Shown one piece after another: positions 8,745 through 16,516 of a DNA stretch of 64,000 nucleotides. The notes under the pieces were generated by a model. It was not told where the DNA came from, did no database searches, and was given only the letters and a program-made list of their open reading frames with translations. Location of the stretch: contig NZ_RDBE01000006.1 of the NCBI RefSeq assembly GCF_003674065.1, forward strand, positions 394,410-458,409, written 5' to 3'. Origin of the DNA: Nocardioides mangrovicus (GTDB lineage: Bacteria > Actinomycetota > Actinomycetes > Propionibacteriales > Nocardioidaceae). The translations under genes were made by a program, and so were the position numbers. Each line of letters opens with the position of its first letter. The stretch's first letter is position 1.

Positions 8745-9719
8745 TCAGGAGGCGCGGTAGGCCGCCCGGGCCGCCGAGATGCGTGCGGCCTGACCCGCGG
8801 TGAACTGGTACATGAAGTAGTCCGGCGCGTAGTCCATGAAGTTGTGCACCGGGTCGGTACCGGCCGCCGGGCAGGTGTCGCGCTCGGCGGGCTGGTACTG
8901 CGGCTCGCCCTCGGCCGGGGTGTCGCCGACGTAGTCGTTGGGCTCGGCGCAGCCGGATCCGGCGTTGCCGTCGTAGCCCTGGAAGGTGTGGAGCAGACCC
9001 AGCCAGTGACCCACCTCGTGCACCACGGTGTCGCCCTCGTTGTACGGCGCCAGCTTGCCGCCGCGAATGCTGCTGTACTGGATGACCGACCCGTCGAGCA
9101 GCTTGCCCCGCTTGCCGCGGTTCTGCCACGGGAAGGTCGAGATGCCGAGCAGACCGCCGGGCAGGCCGGTGAAGTACAGGTTGAGCGTGTTGCGGCCGCC
9201 GCGGTGCAGCTTCTTCTTCATCGAGTTCAGCTGGCCGACGGTGCGCAGGTGGGCCCAGCGCTTGGACTTCGTGGTGCTGATCGAGCGCAGCCGGAACCGG
9301 ACGCCGGTGTCGACGCCGGGGCCCTCGCCGCCGGCGTAGGCCAGGTTGAGCCACTTGACCTGCTGGCGCACCTGCCGCTTGGTCGCGTGACGGTGACGGT
9401 CGCGCTTCTTGGTGCCCACGATGATGTGCGCCCGCACCTTGATGACCCCGCCGCCACGGTGGGCGGCCACCGCGCGCTGGGTCGCCTTCGACGTCAGCAC
9501 GCCCTGCACCTGCCGGGCGGTCGCGGCCGAGATCCGGCCCTCGTCGGCCGGCGTCAGCAGCCGGTCACCGGGCTTGGTGGCCTTGGCCGTGGCCTGCTGG
9601 TGGGCGCGCGCCGAGGCGGGCTGGGCGGCCTGGGCCGACGGCACGGACAGGCCGGCGAGCCCGCCGGCCCCGAGGAGCAGGGAGGCGAGCGCGACGGCGC
9701 GGGTGCGAGTGGTGGTCAT
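8745..9719 (-). CDS. Secreted zinc metalloprotease, M43/pappalysin-like (copy 2)
   Basis: The 324-residue paralogue has a clear signal peptide ending near SVPSAQA, a Lys/Gln-rich pro-segment, then the conserved block KVRAHIIVGTKKRDRH, the zinc site HEVGHWLGLLHTF and the Met-turn VHNFMDYAPD. Cysteines after the zinc site (GSGCAEPN, RDTCPAAG) correspond to those of copy 3 and may form a disulfide. ATG 9719 is preceded by GGGAGC on the minus strand, a plausible ribosome site. Gaps of 45 and 36 bp separate it from copies 1 and 3, consistent with one transcript. The mature part is unusually rich in Lys/Arg compared with its siblings. Confidence 0.86.
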   Translation of the reverse strand: MTTTRTRAVALASLLLGAGGLAGLSVPSAQAAQPASARAHQQATAKATKPGDRLLTPADEGRISAATARQVQGVLTSKATQRAVAAHRGGGVIKVRAHIIVGTKKRDRHRHATKRQVRQQVKWLNLAYAGGEGPGVDTGVRFRLRSISTTKSKRWAHLRTVGQLNSMKKKLHRGGRNTLNLYFTGLPGGLLGISTFPWQNRGKRGKLLDGSVIQYSSIRGGKLAPYNEGDTVVHEVGHWLGLLHTFQGYDGNAGSGCAEPNDYVGDTPAEGEPQYQPAERDTCPAAGTDPVHNFMDYAPDYFMYQFTAGQAARISAARAAYRAS

Positions 9720-9755
9720 GGTGGGAGCTCCCAAGATGTGGCGTGGTTGAAGGGG

Positions 9756-10688
9756 TCAGCGCCGCTGGCGGAACGTCGCCCAGGCGGAGAACATACGGGC
9801 AGCCTGCCCCGCGGTGAACTGGTCCATGCACGAGTCGAGGCTGTAGTCCATGAAGTTGTGCACCGGGTCGAGCCCCGGGCTCGGGCAGGTGTCGGCCGTA
9901 GTGTCGCAGCGATACTGCGGCGCGGCCTCCGCCGGGGTGTCGGCGACTCCGTCGCCGCTGCCCTCGCAGCCGCCCTGGAAGGTGTGCAGCAGCCCCAGCC
10001 AGTGACCGACCTCGTGGACCGCGGTGTCGCCCTCGTCGTAGGGCTTGAGCCGGCCGCCGGGCACCGTGTTGTAGGCGACGACGACGCCGTCGAGCCGCGG
10101 GTGCACGTGGTAGCGCCACGGGAACGTGGTGTAGCCGAGCAGCCCGTCGTGGGCGAGGTCGACGAAGTAGAGGTTGAGGGTGAAGCTCTTGCCCTGGTGC
10201 AGGCTGCGCTTCATCTGGTTCGCGACCCGGCCGGGCCCGCTGATGTGGAACCAGCGGTCGTTGACGGTGGCGGTGATCGAGCGCAGCCGGAAGCGGACGT
10301 GGGTGTCGGCGGCGACGCCCGGCGCCTCCTGCCCGGAGTAGGCCTTGTTGAGCTGCTTGACCTGCGCGATCACCTGCGCGCGCGTGGTGTGGCGGTCGTG
10401 ACGGTGGGTGCCCTTGATGACGTGGGCGCGGATCGGCACCACGATCGTCGAGGGCACCGAGCGCTCGCCCGAGGCCGCGAGGCGTCGGTTGACCTGCTCG
10501 GCGGCCGCTCGCGACAGGCTCGAGCCGACGTCGCGGCGATAGGTGGGCACCGACGTCGACCGAGCCGTGCCGCTCACGCAGGCCGTGCCGGCCGAGACCC
10601 CGGTCGACGCACCGTGCGCGGGCGCCGCGGCCAGCGCCGGGGCCAGCGAGAAGAGGAGCGCAGCAGCCAGGAGGAGGGCGCGCTTCAC
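9756..10688 (-). CDS. Secreted zinc metalloprotease, M43/pappalysin-like (copy 3)
   Basis: The 310-residue paralogue has a signal peptide (hydrophobic core LLLAAALLFSLAPAL), a pro-region, the block PIRAHVIKGTHRHDRH, the zinc site HEVGHWLGLLHTF and the Met-turn HNFMDYSLD. Paired cysteines flank the segment after the zinc site (GGCEGSG, YRCDTTADTCPS). The GTG start at 10688 overlaps the DUF3039 stop by 4 bp with GAGGA immediately upstream, so a secreted protease is translationally coupled to a cytoplasmic protein. It shares closer motifs with copy 2 (HEVGHWLGLLH) than with copy 1, suggesting stepwise tandem duplication. Confidence 0.86.
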   Translation of the reverse strand: MKRALLLAAALLFSLAPALAAAPAHGASTGVSAGTACVSGTARSTSVPTYRRDVGSSLSRAAAEQVNRRLAASGERSVPSTIVVPIRAHVIKGTHRHDRHTTRAQVIAQVKQLNKAYSGQEAPGVAADTHVRFRLRSITATVNDRWFHISGPGRVANQMKRSLHQGKSFTLNLYFVDLAHDGLLGYTTFPWRYHVHPRLDGVVVAYNTVPGGRLKPYDEGDTAVHEVGHWLGLLHTFQGGCEGSGDGVADTPAEAAPQYRCDTTADTCPSPGLDPVHNFMDYSLDSCMDQFTAGQAARMFSAWATFRQRR

Positions 10689-10939
10689 TCCTCGTCACCG
10701 TGCTTGAGGCTCTCCCAGATCTCCTGGCACTCGGGGCAGACCGGGAAGCGCTGCGGGTCGCGACTGGGCACCCACACCTTGCCGCACAGGGCGACGACCG
10801 GGGTGCCGTTGACCATGGCGTCCATCAGCCGGTCCTTGGGCACGAAGTGCGAGAACCGCTCGTGGTCGCCCTCGTCGGTGGGGACGGTGCGTCGGTCCTG
10901 CTCGACGTCGGTCAGGACCCCGGTCCCCTGTTCGCTCAC
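10685..10939 (-). CDS. DUF3039 family protein
   Basis: This 84-residue protein matches the actinobacterial DUF3039 family: HERFSHFVPKDRLMDAM, then GTPVVALCGKVWVPSRDP and FPVCPECQEIWE. The Cys pair in PVCPEC together with the Cys in ALCGK and the conserved His may bind zinc (inference). Function is unknown. In other actinobacteria the gene sits next to a DEAD/DEAH helicase and a YqgE gene; here YqgE is upstream in the same orientation but the helicase is displaced by three protease genes. Confidence 0.88.
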   Translation of the reverse strand: MSEQGTGVLTDVEQDRRTVPTDEGDHERFSHFVPKDRLMDAMVNGTPVVALCGKVWVPSRDPQRFPVCPECQEIWESLKHGDEE

Positions 10940-10997
10940 CGGCGCAGTTTAGGACGCCGCGCCGACGAGCGCGACGGGCGCCGATGTTCGGGCTCGA

Positions 10998-11639
10998 TCA
11001 GTTCTGGGTGGGGTCCGCCGGCCAGGTGGCCAGCCAGGCCAGGTCGCCCGGCTGGCGGCCCAGCACCTGGCGCCACAGCGCCGCGGGGTCCTCGACCAGC
11101 AGGTCCTCGGGGACGCTGGGCACGACGTACCAGGCGCCCTCGGCGATCTCGCCGAGCAGCTGCGACCAGGACCAGCCCGCGTAGCCGGCGTAGATGCGCA
11201 GGCCCGCCAGCGCCGGGCCGACCAGCTCGGTCGGGGTGTCGAGGTCGACCAGCCCGGTGGCCTCGTCCAGCGCGCGCCAACCGACCGGGTCCCCGGCCCG
11301 CGGATCGCTGAGCCGGCCGACGGCGACCGCGGACTCCGGGCTGACCGGGCCGCCCTCGAAGAGCACCGCCGGGGCCGAGACGGCCGGACCCCAGGCGGCG
11401 AGCACGTCGCCGACGGCGACGGTGCCGGGCCGGTTCAGGACGACCCCGAGCACGCTCCCCTCGCGATCGACGGCGTCCTCACCGCCACTGTCACCGTCAC
11501 CATCACGGTCGCCGGTCTCGACCTCGAGCAGCAGCACGATGGTGCGCACGAAGTGCGGGTCGCGCAGCATCGGCGCCGCGACGAGCAGGCACCCGGCGGC
11601 GGGCACGATGTTGGCTGCGCGCAGGTCCGCCGGCTCCAC
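10998..11639 (-). CDS. YqgE/AlgH family protein
   Basis: This 213-residue cytoplasmic protein has the YqgE fold signatures: GCLLVAAPMLRDPHFVRTIVLLLE at the N-terminus, VLGVVLNRP, LFEGGPVSPESA and IYAGYAGWSWSQLLGEIAEGAWYV. The family function is not settled. GTG 11639 gives a standard N-terminus. An acidic insertion of about 20 residues (ETGDRDGDGDSGGEDAVDRE, residues 41-60) separates the first two core strands where most homologues have a short D-rich loop; at DNA level it contains short caccgt/caccat repeats. The gene is 58 bp upstream of DUF3039 on the same strand. Confidence 0.9.
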   Translation of the reverse strand: MEPADLRAANIVPAAGCLLVAAPMLRDPHFVRTIVLLLEVETGDRDGDGDSGGEDAVDREGSVLGVVLNRPGTVAVGDVLAAWGPAVSAPAVLFEGGPVSPESAVAVGRLSDPRAGDPVGWRALDEATGLVDLDTPTELVGPALAGLRIYAGYAGWSWSQLLGEIAEGAWYVVPSVPEDLLVEDPAALWRQVLGRQPGDLAWLATWPADPTQN

Positions 11640-11658
11640 CCGCCCATCGTGGCACGGG

Positions 11659-12234
11659 TCAGGCGGCGAGGACCTCGCGCAGCCGGCGCACGAAGCGGGC
11701 CGAGCCGCGCGGCACGCGCTCGACCCGGCTCGGCGCCACGGAGGGCTCCGGGCGCTCGGCAAGCCTCGCCCGCGCCGCTTGTTCCAGCTCGCGCCCGGCG
11801 GAGACGGCGCGGGAGTCGGGGCGCACGTCCACGCGGCCGCCGATCCCGGCCATGGCCGCGAGCAGCTGGCGCTCCTTGGCGGTGGCCCGGCGCATGGCCT
11901 CGCCGACCTCGGGGTCCACCGGGTCAACGAGCTGGGCGTCGAGCAGCGCGCGCAGCCCGGGCAGCGAGCGGGCCGCCTCGGCCCAGGCCTCGCTGACGGC
12001 GCCCGCGCGGTCGGCCGAGGACTCGGGGTCGGCGTCGAGGCGCTGCTCGAGCAGGCCGACGAGGCGGTGGTGCCAGCGGAACTGCAGGGCGCCGACGAGG
12101 TCGCGGTGGTCGTGGAACGGGGCAGGCACGGTGGTGGGCAGAACGGGAGCCAGGGTGTGGTCCTCGCGCTGCTCGAGCCGCTCGGCGAGCTCGCGCAGGA
12201 CGTCCCCGCGGCGGTGCTGTGCGGTCCAACTCAT
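11659..12234 (-). CDS. Hypothetical helical protein under TetR-type control
   Basis: I do not recognise this 191-residue protein. It is soluble, mostly helical and rich in Ala, Arg, Glu and Leu, with no signal peptide, membrane segment or cysteine cluster. ATG 12234 is supported by AAGGAG 7 nt upstream on the minus strand. It begins 24 bp from a near-perfect TetR-type palindrome and is divergent from a TetR gene, so its expression is probably repressed by that regulator. YqgE follows 19 bp downstream and may be read through from the same promoter. Confidence 0.65.
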   Translation of the reverse strand: MSWTAQHRRGDVLRELAERLEQREDHTLAPVLPTTVPAPFHDHRDLVGALQFRWHHRLVGLLEQRLDADPESSADRAGAVSEAWAEAARSLPGLRALLDAQLVDPVDPEVGEAMRRATAKERQLLAAMAGIGGRVDVRPDSRAVSAGRELEQAARARLAERPEPSVAPSRVERVPRGSARFVRRLREVLAA

Positions 12235-12257
12235 GGTGTGCTCCTTGGGGTGGTGGG

Positions 12258-12280
12258 AGTACATACCGTTGGTACGTACT
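12258..12280. promoter_or_regulatory. Probable TetR operator
   Basis: This 23-bp palindrome has arms AGTACATACC (12258-12267) and GGTACGTACT (12271-12280) around GTT, with 9 of 10 pairs complementary. It lies directly upstream of the minus-strand gene starting at 12234 and 88 bp upstream of the divergent TetR gene. Confidence 0.65.
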
Positions 12281-12367
12281 CACAGTATGTCGGGCTCGCG
12301 GCGCCGCCTCCAACCCCGACACGGGTGACCTCGCCCACCCGGGTGACGCCGGTCATATGCTGGTCCG

Positions 12368-13057
12368 ATGCCCCGCGCGCCCCGACCCACCGAGAAGCTG
12401 CTGGAGGTGGCGCGCTCGGGCTCGAAGATGGGCCGGCGCCAGCAGTTCTCCACCGCCACCAAGCGGGCGTTGGTCGACGTCGCCGAGGAGCACTTCGCCG
12501 GCCAGGGGTACGCCGCCACCAGCCTGGACTCGATCGTGGCCGGCGCGCAGGTGACCAAGGGCGCGCTCTACCACCACTTCCACGGCAAGCAGGCGCTCTT
12601 CGAGGCCGTCTTCGAGCGGGTCGAGCAGGAGGCCTGCGGCCGCATCACCGAGGCGCTACGCACTCGCGAGGACCCCTGGGACGCCGCGATGGACGGGCTG
12701 CGCGCGTTCCTCACCGTCGTCCAGGACCCGACCTACCAGCGCGTGGTGATCCAGGACGGTCCCGCCGTACTGGGCTACGAGCGGTTCCGCGAGCAGGAGC
12801 GGCGCTCCACGTTCGCGCTCATGCAGGACATCGTCCGGGCCACCTTGGACTCCTCGACCTACGACCTCGACGGGGCCATGGTCGAGACCTTCAGCCGGAT
12901 CTTCTACGGCGCGCTCTCGGCCGCCGGCGAGAGCGTCACCAGCGCCGACGACCCGGTGCTGGCCGTGGCCCGCATCGAGGTGGCGGTGGGGCTGATCCTC
13001 GACGGACTGCGCGTGCTCTCCGACCAAGGCGTCACGCCGCGGGTGCCCTCCACCTGA
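12368..13057 (+). CDS. TetR family transcriptional regulator
   Basis: This 229-residue regulator has the TetR N-terminal DNA-binding domain at about residues 25-80 (FAGQGYAATSLDSIVAGAQ, then VTKGALYHHFHGKQALFEAVF) preceded by a 25-residue basic extension. The C-terminal ligand/dimer domain contains VVIQDGPAVLGYERFREQE, typical of TetR C-terminal subtypes in actinobacteria. The ligand is unknown. The palindrome at 12258-12280 in the divergent region is its likely site. ATG 12368 is the first good start. Confidence 0.87.
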   Translation: MPRAPRPTEKLLEVARSGSKMGRRQQFSTATKRALVDVAEEHFAGQGYAATSLDSIVAGAQVTKGALYHHFHGKQALFEAVFERVEQEACGRITEALRTREDPWDAAMDGLRAFLTVVQDPTYQRVVIQDGPAVLGYERFREQERRSTFALMQDIVRATLDSSTYDLDGAMVETFSRIFYGALSAAGESVTSADDPVLAVARIEVAVGLILDGLRVLSDQGVTPRVPST

Positions 13058-13079
13058 GAAGAGGGCCCCAGCGGCCGGC

Positions 13080-14126
13080 TCACTGGTAGCTGAGGTTGCC
13101 GCCCTTGTCGTCGGTGGGCATGACCTCGATCCAGGTGTGCCCGGCCGGGATGCGCACGGCCTTGCCCGAGGCGTCCTTGAAGCGCCAGATGGCGCTCGGG
13201 CCCACCTTGGACCAGGTGCCCTTGAGTGCCTTCCCGTCGTGGAAGATCCAGGCGTTGCCGCTGCCCGTGGTGATCGACTCCGGCACGAAGTTGCCGGCCG
13301 GGTCGAGGTAGCCGGCGCTCTTGATGCCCACGCGCACCGCGATGACGGTGTTCGGGCGGAACCGGCCCTTGGGGTCGGCGTTGGAGTTGGTGTTGACGTA
13401 CTTCCCGCCCTGGAAGGACCACTGGGTGGTGTGCCCGCCGCCGAACCGCGCGCTGATCGAGGTGGCGGGCTCGGTGCCGGCGAAGGCGCCGTCGGTGCTC
13501 CACTGCAGGTAGGGCTTGGTGGAGGAGGCCGGCTTGAGGGTCTTGACCAGGTCGCGCAGGTGCATCATCAGGTTGTACGGGGCGTGGCGCGAGGAGTCGC
13601 GGTAGAAGCCCGAGGCGCCGCCGTCGTTGGACTTGAAGTTGACGCCGGCGGCCTTGAGGCGCCCGATCGTCACGGCAGCGGCCCCGCTGGTGACCACGAC
13701 GCCGTGCACCGGCTTGACGATGCCGATGTCGGAGGCGCGCATCGAGCGCACCGGCCCGACCAGCTCGGGGATGCGGGTGTCGAAGAAGACGGCCAGCCGG
13801 GTCAGCCCGCCCTCGACCAGCTCCTCGGTGATGAGGTCGGCCTTGCCCAGCCCCTCCTGCGGCTCGGAGGCCACCGTGTTGTCGATCTTGACCACCACCG
13901 GCGGGTGCGTCGGCGCGCTGCCCTTGAGCGGCAGGCCCGTCAGCGGCCAGACGGCCGGCTCGGCCGTCGCGCTCGGGCTGCTGCTGGAGCCGCCGTCCTT
14001 CGTCGAGGAGCTCTGGGAGTCCGCGCCGTGACCGCAGCCGGCCAGGGTCAGCGACAGCGCGGCGATCGCGGCGAGCGAGGCGGTGCGGGCAGGACGAGAG
14101 GAGCGGCGAAGCATGGTGATCATCAT
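13080..14126 (-). CDS. DUF3048 family lipoprotein (YerB-like)
   Basis: This exported lipoprotein of about 348 residues has the lipobox LTLAGC and a Ser-rich linker. The DUF3048 signature follows: WPLTGLPLKG, VVVKIDNTVASEPQEGLGKAD, VEGGLTRLAVFFDT and GPVRSMRASDI. A C-terminal domain ends with GHTWIEVMPTD. Family members are predicted cell-envelope proteins of unknown activity. Adjacent ATG codons at 14126, 14123 and 14114 are all possible starts and no convincing ribosome site distinguishes them. The gene converges on the TetR gene with only 22 bp between stops. Confidence 0.87.
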   Translation of the reverse strand: MMITMLRRSSRPARTASLAAIAALSLTLAGCGHGADSQSSSTKDGGSSSSPSATAEPAVWPLTGLPLKGSAPTHPPVVVKIDNTVASEPQEGLGKADLITEELVEGGLTRLAVFFDTRIPELVGPVRSMRASDIGIVKPVHGVVVTSGAAAVTIGRLKAAGVNFKSNDGGASGFYRDSSRHAPYNLMMHLRDLVKTLKPASSTKPYLQWSTDGAFAGTEPATSISARFGGGHTTQWSFQGGKYVNTNSNADPKGRFRPNTVIAVRVGIKSAGYLDPAGNFVPESITTGSGNAWIFHDGKALKGTWSKVGPSAIWRFKDASGKAVRIPAGHTWIEVMPTDDKGGNLSYQ

Positions 14127-14191
14127 GGAGGGCCGGCCGTGGGCATCGTCCGACCGGGCGCGGCGAGTCGCCGCGCCCGATGTGATATCGA

Positions 14192-14956
14192 TCAGCCGCC
14201 CGCGAGCGTGGCGCCGCCGTCGACGTAGAGGATCTGACCGGTGATGTAGGAGGCCTCGTCGCTGCACAGGAACGCTGCGGTGGCGGCGATGTCGCCGGGC
14301 TCGCCGACGCGGCCGATCGGGTTGCGCTGGGCGGCGGCCTGGCGGAACTCCTCGACGTCCATGCCGACCCGGCGTGCGGTGTCGTCGGTCATGTCGGTGG
14401 CGATGAAGCCGGGGGCGATGGCGTTGACGTTGACGTTGTAGCGACCCAGCTCGATGGCCAGGGTGCGGGTGAAGCCCTGCACGCCGGCCTTGGCCGCGGA
14501 GTAGTTGGCCTGGCCGCGGTTGCCGCGGGCCGAGCTGCTGGAGAGGTTGAGGATCTTGCCGTACTTCTGCTCCACGAAGCTCTGCTGGGCCGCCTTGCTC
14601 ATCAAGAAGGCACCACGCAGGTGCACGCCGAGCACCGAGTCCCAGTCGGCCTCGCTCATCTTGAACAGCAGGTTGTCGCGAGTGATGCCGGCGTTGTTGA
14701 CCAGCACGTGCACGCCGCCGAGCTCGGCGACGACGCGACCCACGGCCGCCTCGACGCTCGCGGCGTCGGCGACGTCGCAGCCGACGCCGATCGCCTGAGC
14801 GGCGCCGAGCCCCTCTGCGGTCTGCGCGGCCTGCGTCTCGTCCAGGTCGAGCACAGCCACCGCCGCACCCTCCTCGGCGAAGCGCTGGGCGATGCCGGCA
14901 CCGATGCCGCGCGCGCCTCCTGTGACGATGGCCACACGTCCGTCGTAGCGTCCCAC
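14192..14956 (-). CDS. fabG: 3-oxoacyl-ACP reductase-like short-chain dehydrogenase
   Basis: This 254-residue classical SDR has the cofactor motif TGGARGIG (residues 12-19), NNAG (about 88), catalytic Ser in LSSSSARG (about 140), YSAAK (Tyr/Lys at about 152-156) and the PGFIATDMT loop. These match FabG, the NADPH-dependent reductase of fatty-acid elongation, though many actinobacterial paralogues act on other acyl thioesters. GTG 14956 has a strong GGAGAAAGG ribosome site. It is divergent from the PAP2 gene with 89 bp between starts. Because it stands alone rather than in a fatty-acid operon, the specific substrate is uncertain. Confidence 0.85.
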   Translation of the reverse strand: MGRYDGRVAIVTGGARGIGAGIAQRFAEEGAAVAVLDLDETQAAQTAEGLGAAQAIGVGCDVADAASVEAAVGRVVAELGGVHVLVNNAGITRDNLLFKMSEADWDSVLGVHLRGAFLMSKAAQQSFVEQKYGKILNLSSSSARGNRGQANYSAAKAGVQGFTRTLAIELGRYNVNVNAIAPGFIATDMTDDTARRVGMDVEEFRQAAAQRNPIGRVGEPGDIAATAAFLCSDEASYITGQILYVDGGATLAGG

Positions 14957-15045
14957 GTCCGACCTTTCTCCTCGACTGCGGTCGAGGTCACTGTAGGGTC
15001 ATGCGTTTTCTGTGAACGCCCCACCCTCGCGGTAGCGTCTCCGGC

Positions 15046-16116
15046 GTGGGTGCGCCGAGATTCCGATTCATGGTGGCGTTGGCCGCCGTGATGACCGTCG
15101 CGACGGTGCTGGTCTGCAGCCTGCAGGACCTGCCCATCACCGACCCCGACGACGACGTCGCCGGTGCCGCCTACATCCGCTTCCCGCTGTTCCTCCTCGC
15201 CGCCTTCGCCGTCGACGTCGTGCCGCGCGCCCTGTGGCGTGCCCGTCGTGAACAGGAGCGGTTCGCGGTGGCCTTCCGCGAGGTGCTGCGCCGGCGCTGG
15301 ACGCGCGAGCAGGTGCGGTTCACCCTGGTCGGGCTGGTCGGCTGGTACGTCTGCTACGCCACGTTCCGCAACCTCAAGAACGCCGTCCCGTTCGTCAACA
15401 GCAACCTGTGGGACAAGCCGTTCGAGCGCCTCGACCACCTGCTGTGGTTCGGCCACGACCCGGCGCAGGCGCTGCACTCGCTGTTCGGGCAGGGCTTCGC
15501 CGCGCAGGTGTTCTCCCTCATCTACGTCACCTGGATCGTGCTCATCCCGCTCGGGCTGACCTGGGCGCTGGTGTGGACCCGCAACCGGGCCATCGCCTCC
15601 TGGTTCGTCACCGCCATCGCGGTCGACTGGGCCATAGGCGCCTCCACCTACTTCCTGTTCCCGACGCTGGGTCCGATCTACTCCGACCCGAGGTCCTTCG
15701 CCGGCCTCGAGCACACGATGGTCAGCGGCCTGCAGAAGTCGATGTACGAGCAGCGCACCGTCGTGCTCAACAACCCCACCGGGCACCACACGCTGCAGTC
15801 GATCGCGGCCTTCGCCTCGCTGCACGTCGGCCTGATGGTGACGATGTGCCTGCTGCTGGAGCTGTGGGCGGTCAGGCGCTGGACGCGAATCCTGGCCTGG
15901 GTGTTCCTGGTCGCGACCTCACTGGCCACGATCTACCTGGGCTGGCACTTCTTCGTCGACACGCTGGGCGGCATCGTCGTGGGCGCCGCGGCGGTGTGGG
16001 TCTCCGCGCTCGGCACCGGCAACCACGACGGCTGGCGACCCAAGCTGGTGCCCGACCCCGAACCGGCCGCGCAGACCACCCTGGGTCACAGGACCGAGGC
16101 GAGCCGGCGCGCGTAG
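15046..16116 (+). CDS. PAP2 family membrane phosphatase/transferase
   Basis: This 356-residue integral membrane protein has about six transmembrane segments. The PAP2 catalytic parts are visible late in the protein: AAFASLHVGLMVTM (C2, conserved Ser-x-His) and YLGWHFFVDTLGGIVVG (C3, His and Asp). This arrangement fits the inositol-phosphorylceramide-synthase-like branch of the PAP2 superfamily, which moves or removes phospho-head groups of lipids at the membrane surface. The GTG start at 15046 has no strong ribosome site. Its 3' end overlaps the convergent HIT gene by 31 bp. The exact lipid substrate is not predictable. Confidence 0.82.
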   Translation: MGAPRFRFMVALAAVMTVATVLVCSLQDLPITDPDDDVAGAAYIRFPLFLLAAFAVDVVPRALWRARREQERFAVAFREVLRRRWTREQVRFTLVGLVGWYVCYATFRNLKNAVPFVNSNLWDKPFERLDHLLWFGHDPAQALHSLFGQGFAAQVFSLIYVTWIVLIPLGLTWALVWTRNRAIASWFVTAIAVDWAIGASTYFLFPTLGPIYSDPRSFAGLEHTMVSGLQKSMYEQRTVVLNNPTGHHTLQSIAAFASLHVGLMVTMCLLLELWAVRRWTRILAWVFLVATSLATIYLGWHFFVDTLGGIVVGAAAVWVSALGTGNHDGWRPKLVPDPEPAAQTTLGHRTEASRRA

Positions 16117-16496
16117 TCGTCGCGCTCGGCGACGTCGGCGTACGTGGTGCGCGGCCAGAAGAAGCCGCGCAGCCCGTCGCCCTTGGTGCGCGGCACCACG
16201 TGGCAGTGCAGGTGCGCCACCGACTGCGAGACCACGTTGTTCATCGCCACGAACGAGCCCTGGGCGTCCAGGGCCTGCGTCATCGCCGTGGTCAGCCGCT
16301 GCGCCACGGCCAGGAACGGGTCGCGCAACCGAGCGGGCAGCTCGGGCAGTGTCACGACGTGCTCTCGCGGCACGAGCAGCGTGTGTCCCTTGAACAGCGG
16401 CCGGACGTCGAGGAAAGCCACCACGTCCTCGTCGGCGTACACCACCGACGCCTCGGCCCGTTCGTCGGCGATCGCGCAGAACAAGCAGTCGGCCAC
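16086..16496 (-). CDS. HIT family nucleotide hydrolase/transferase
   Basis: This 136-residue histidine-triad protein starts with the family-typical ADCLFCAI, contains ...VYADEDVVAFLDVRPLFKGHTLLVPREHV and carries the catalytic triad HLHCHVVPR near residue 100. Members hydrolyse AMP-linked substrates. The GTG at 16496 has AGGAG directly adjacent, which is closer than ideal, but no better start lies between it and the upstream WYL gene stop at 16517. The short 20-bp gap suggests the two genes are transcribed together. The 3' end overlaps the PAP2 gene on the other strand. Confidence 0.88.
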   Translation of the reverse strand: MADCLFCAIADERAEASVVYADEDVVAFLDVRPLFKGHTLLVPREHVVTLPELPARLRDPFLAVAQRLTTAMTQALDAQGSFVAMNNVVSQSVAHLHCHVVPRTKGDGLRGFFWPRTTYADVAERDDYARRLASVL

Positions 16497-16516
16497 CTCC
16501 TGAGCGTAGGGGCCGC

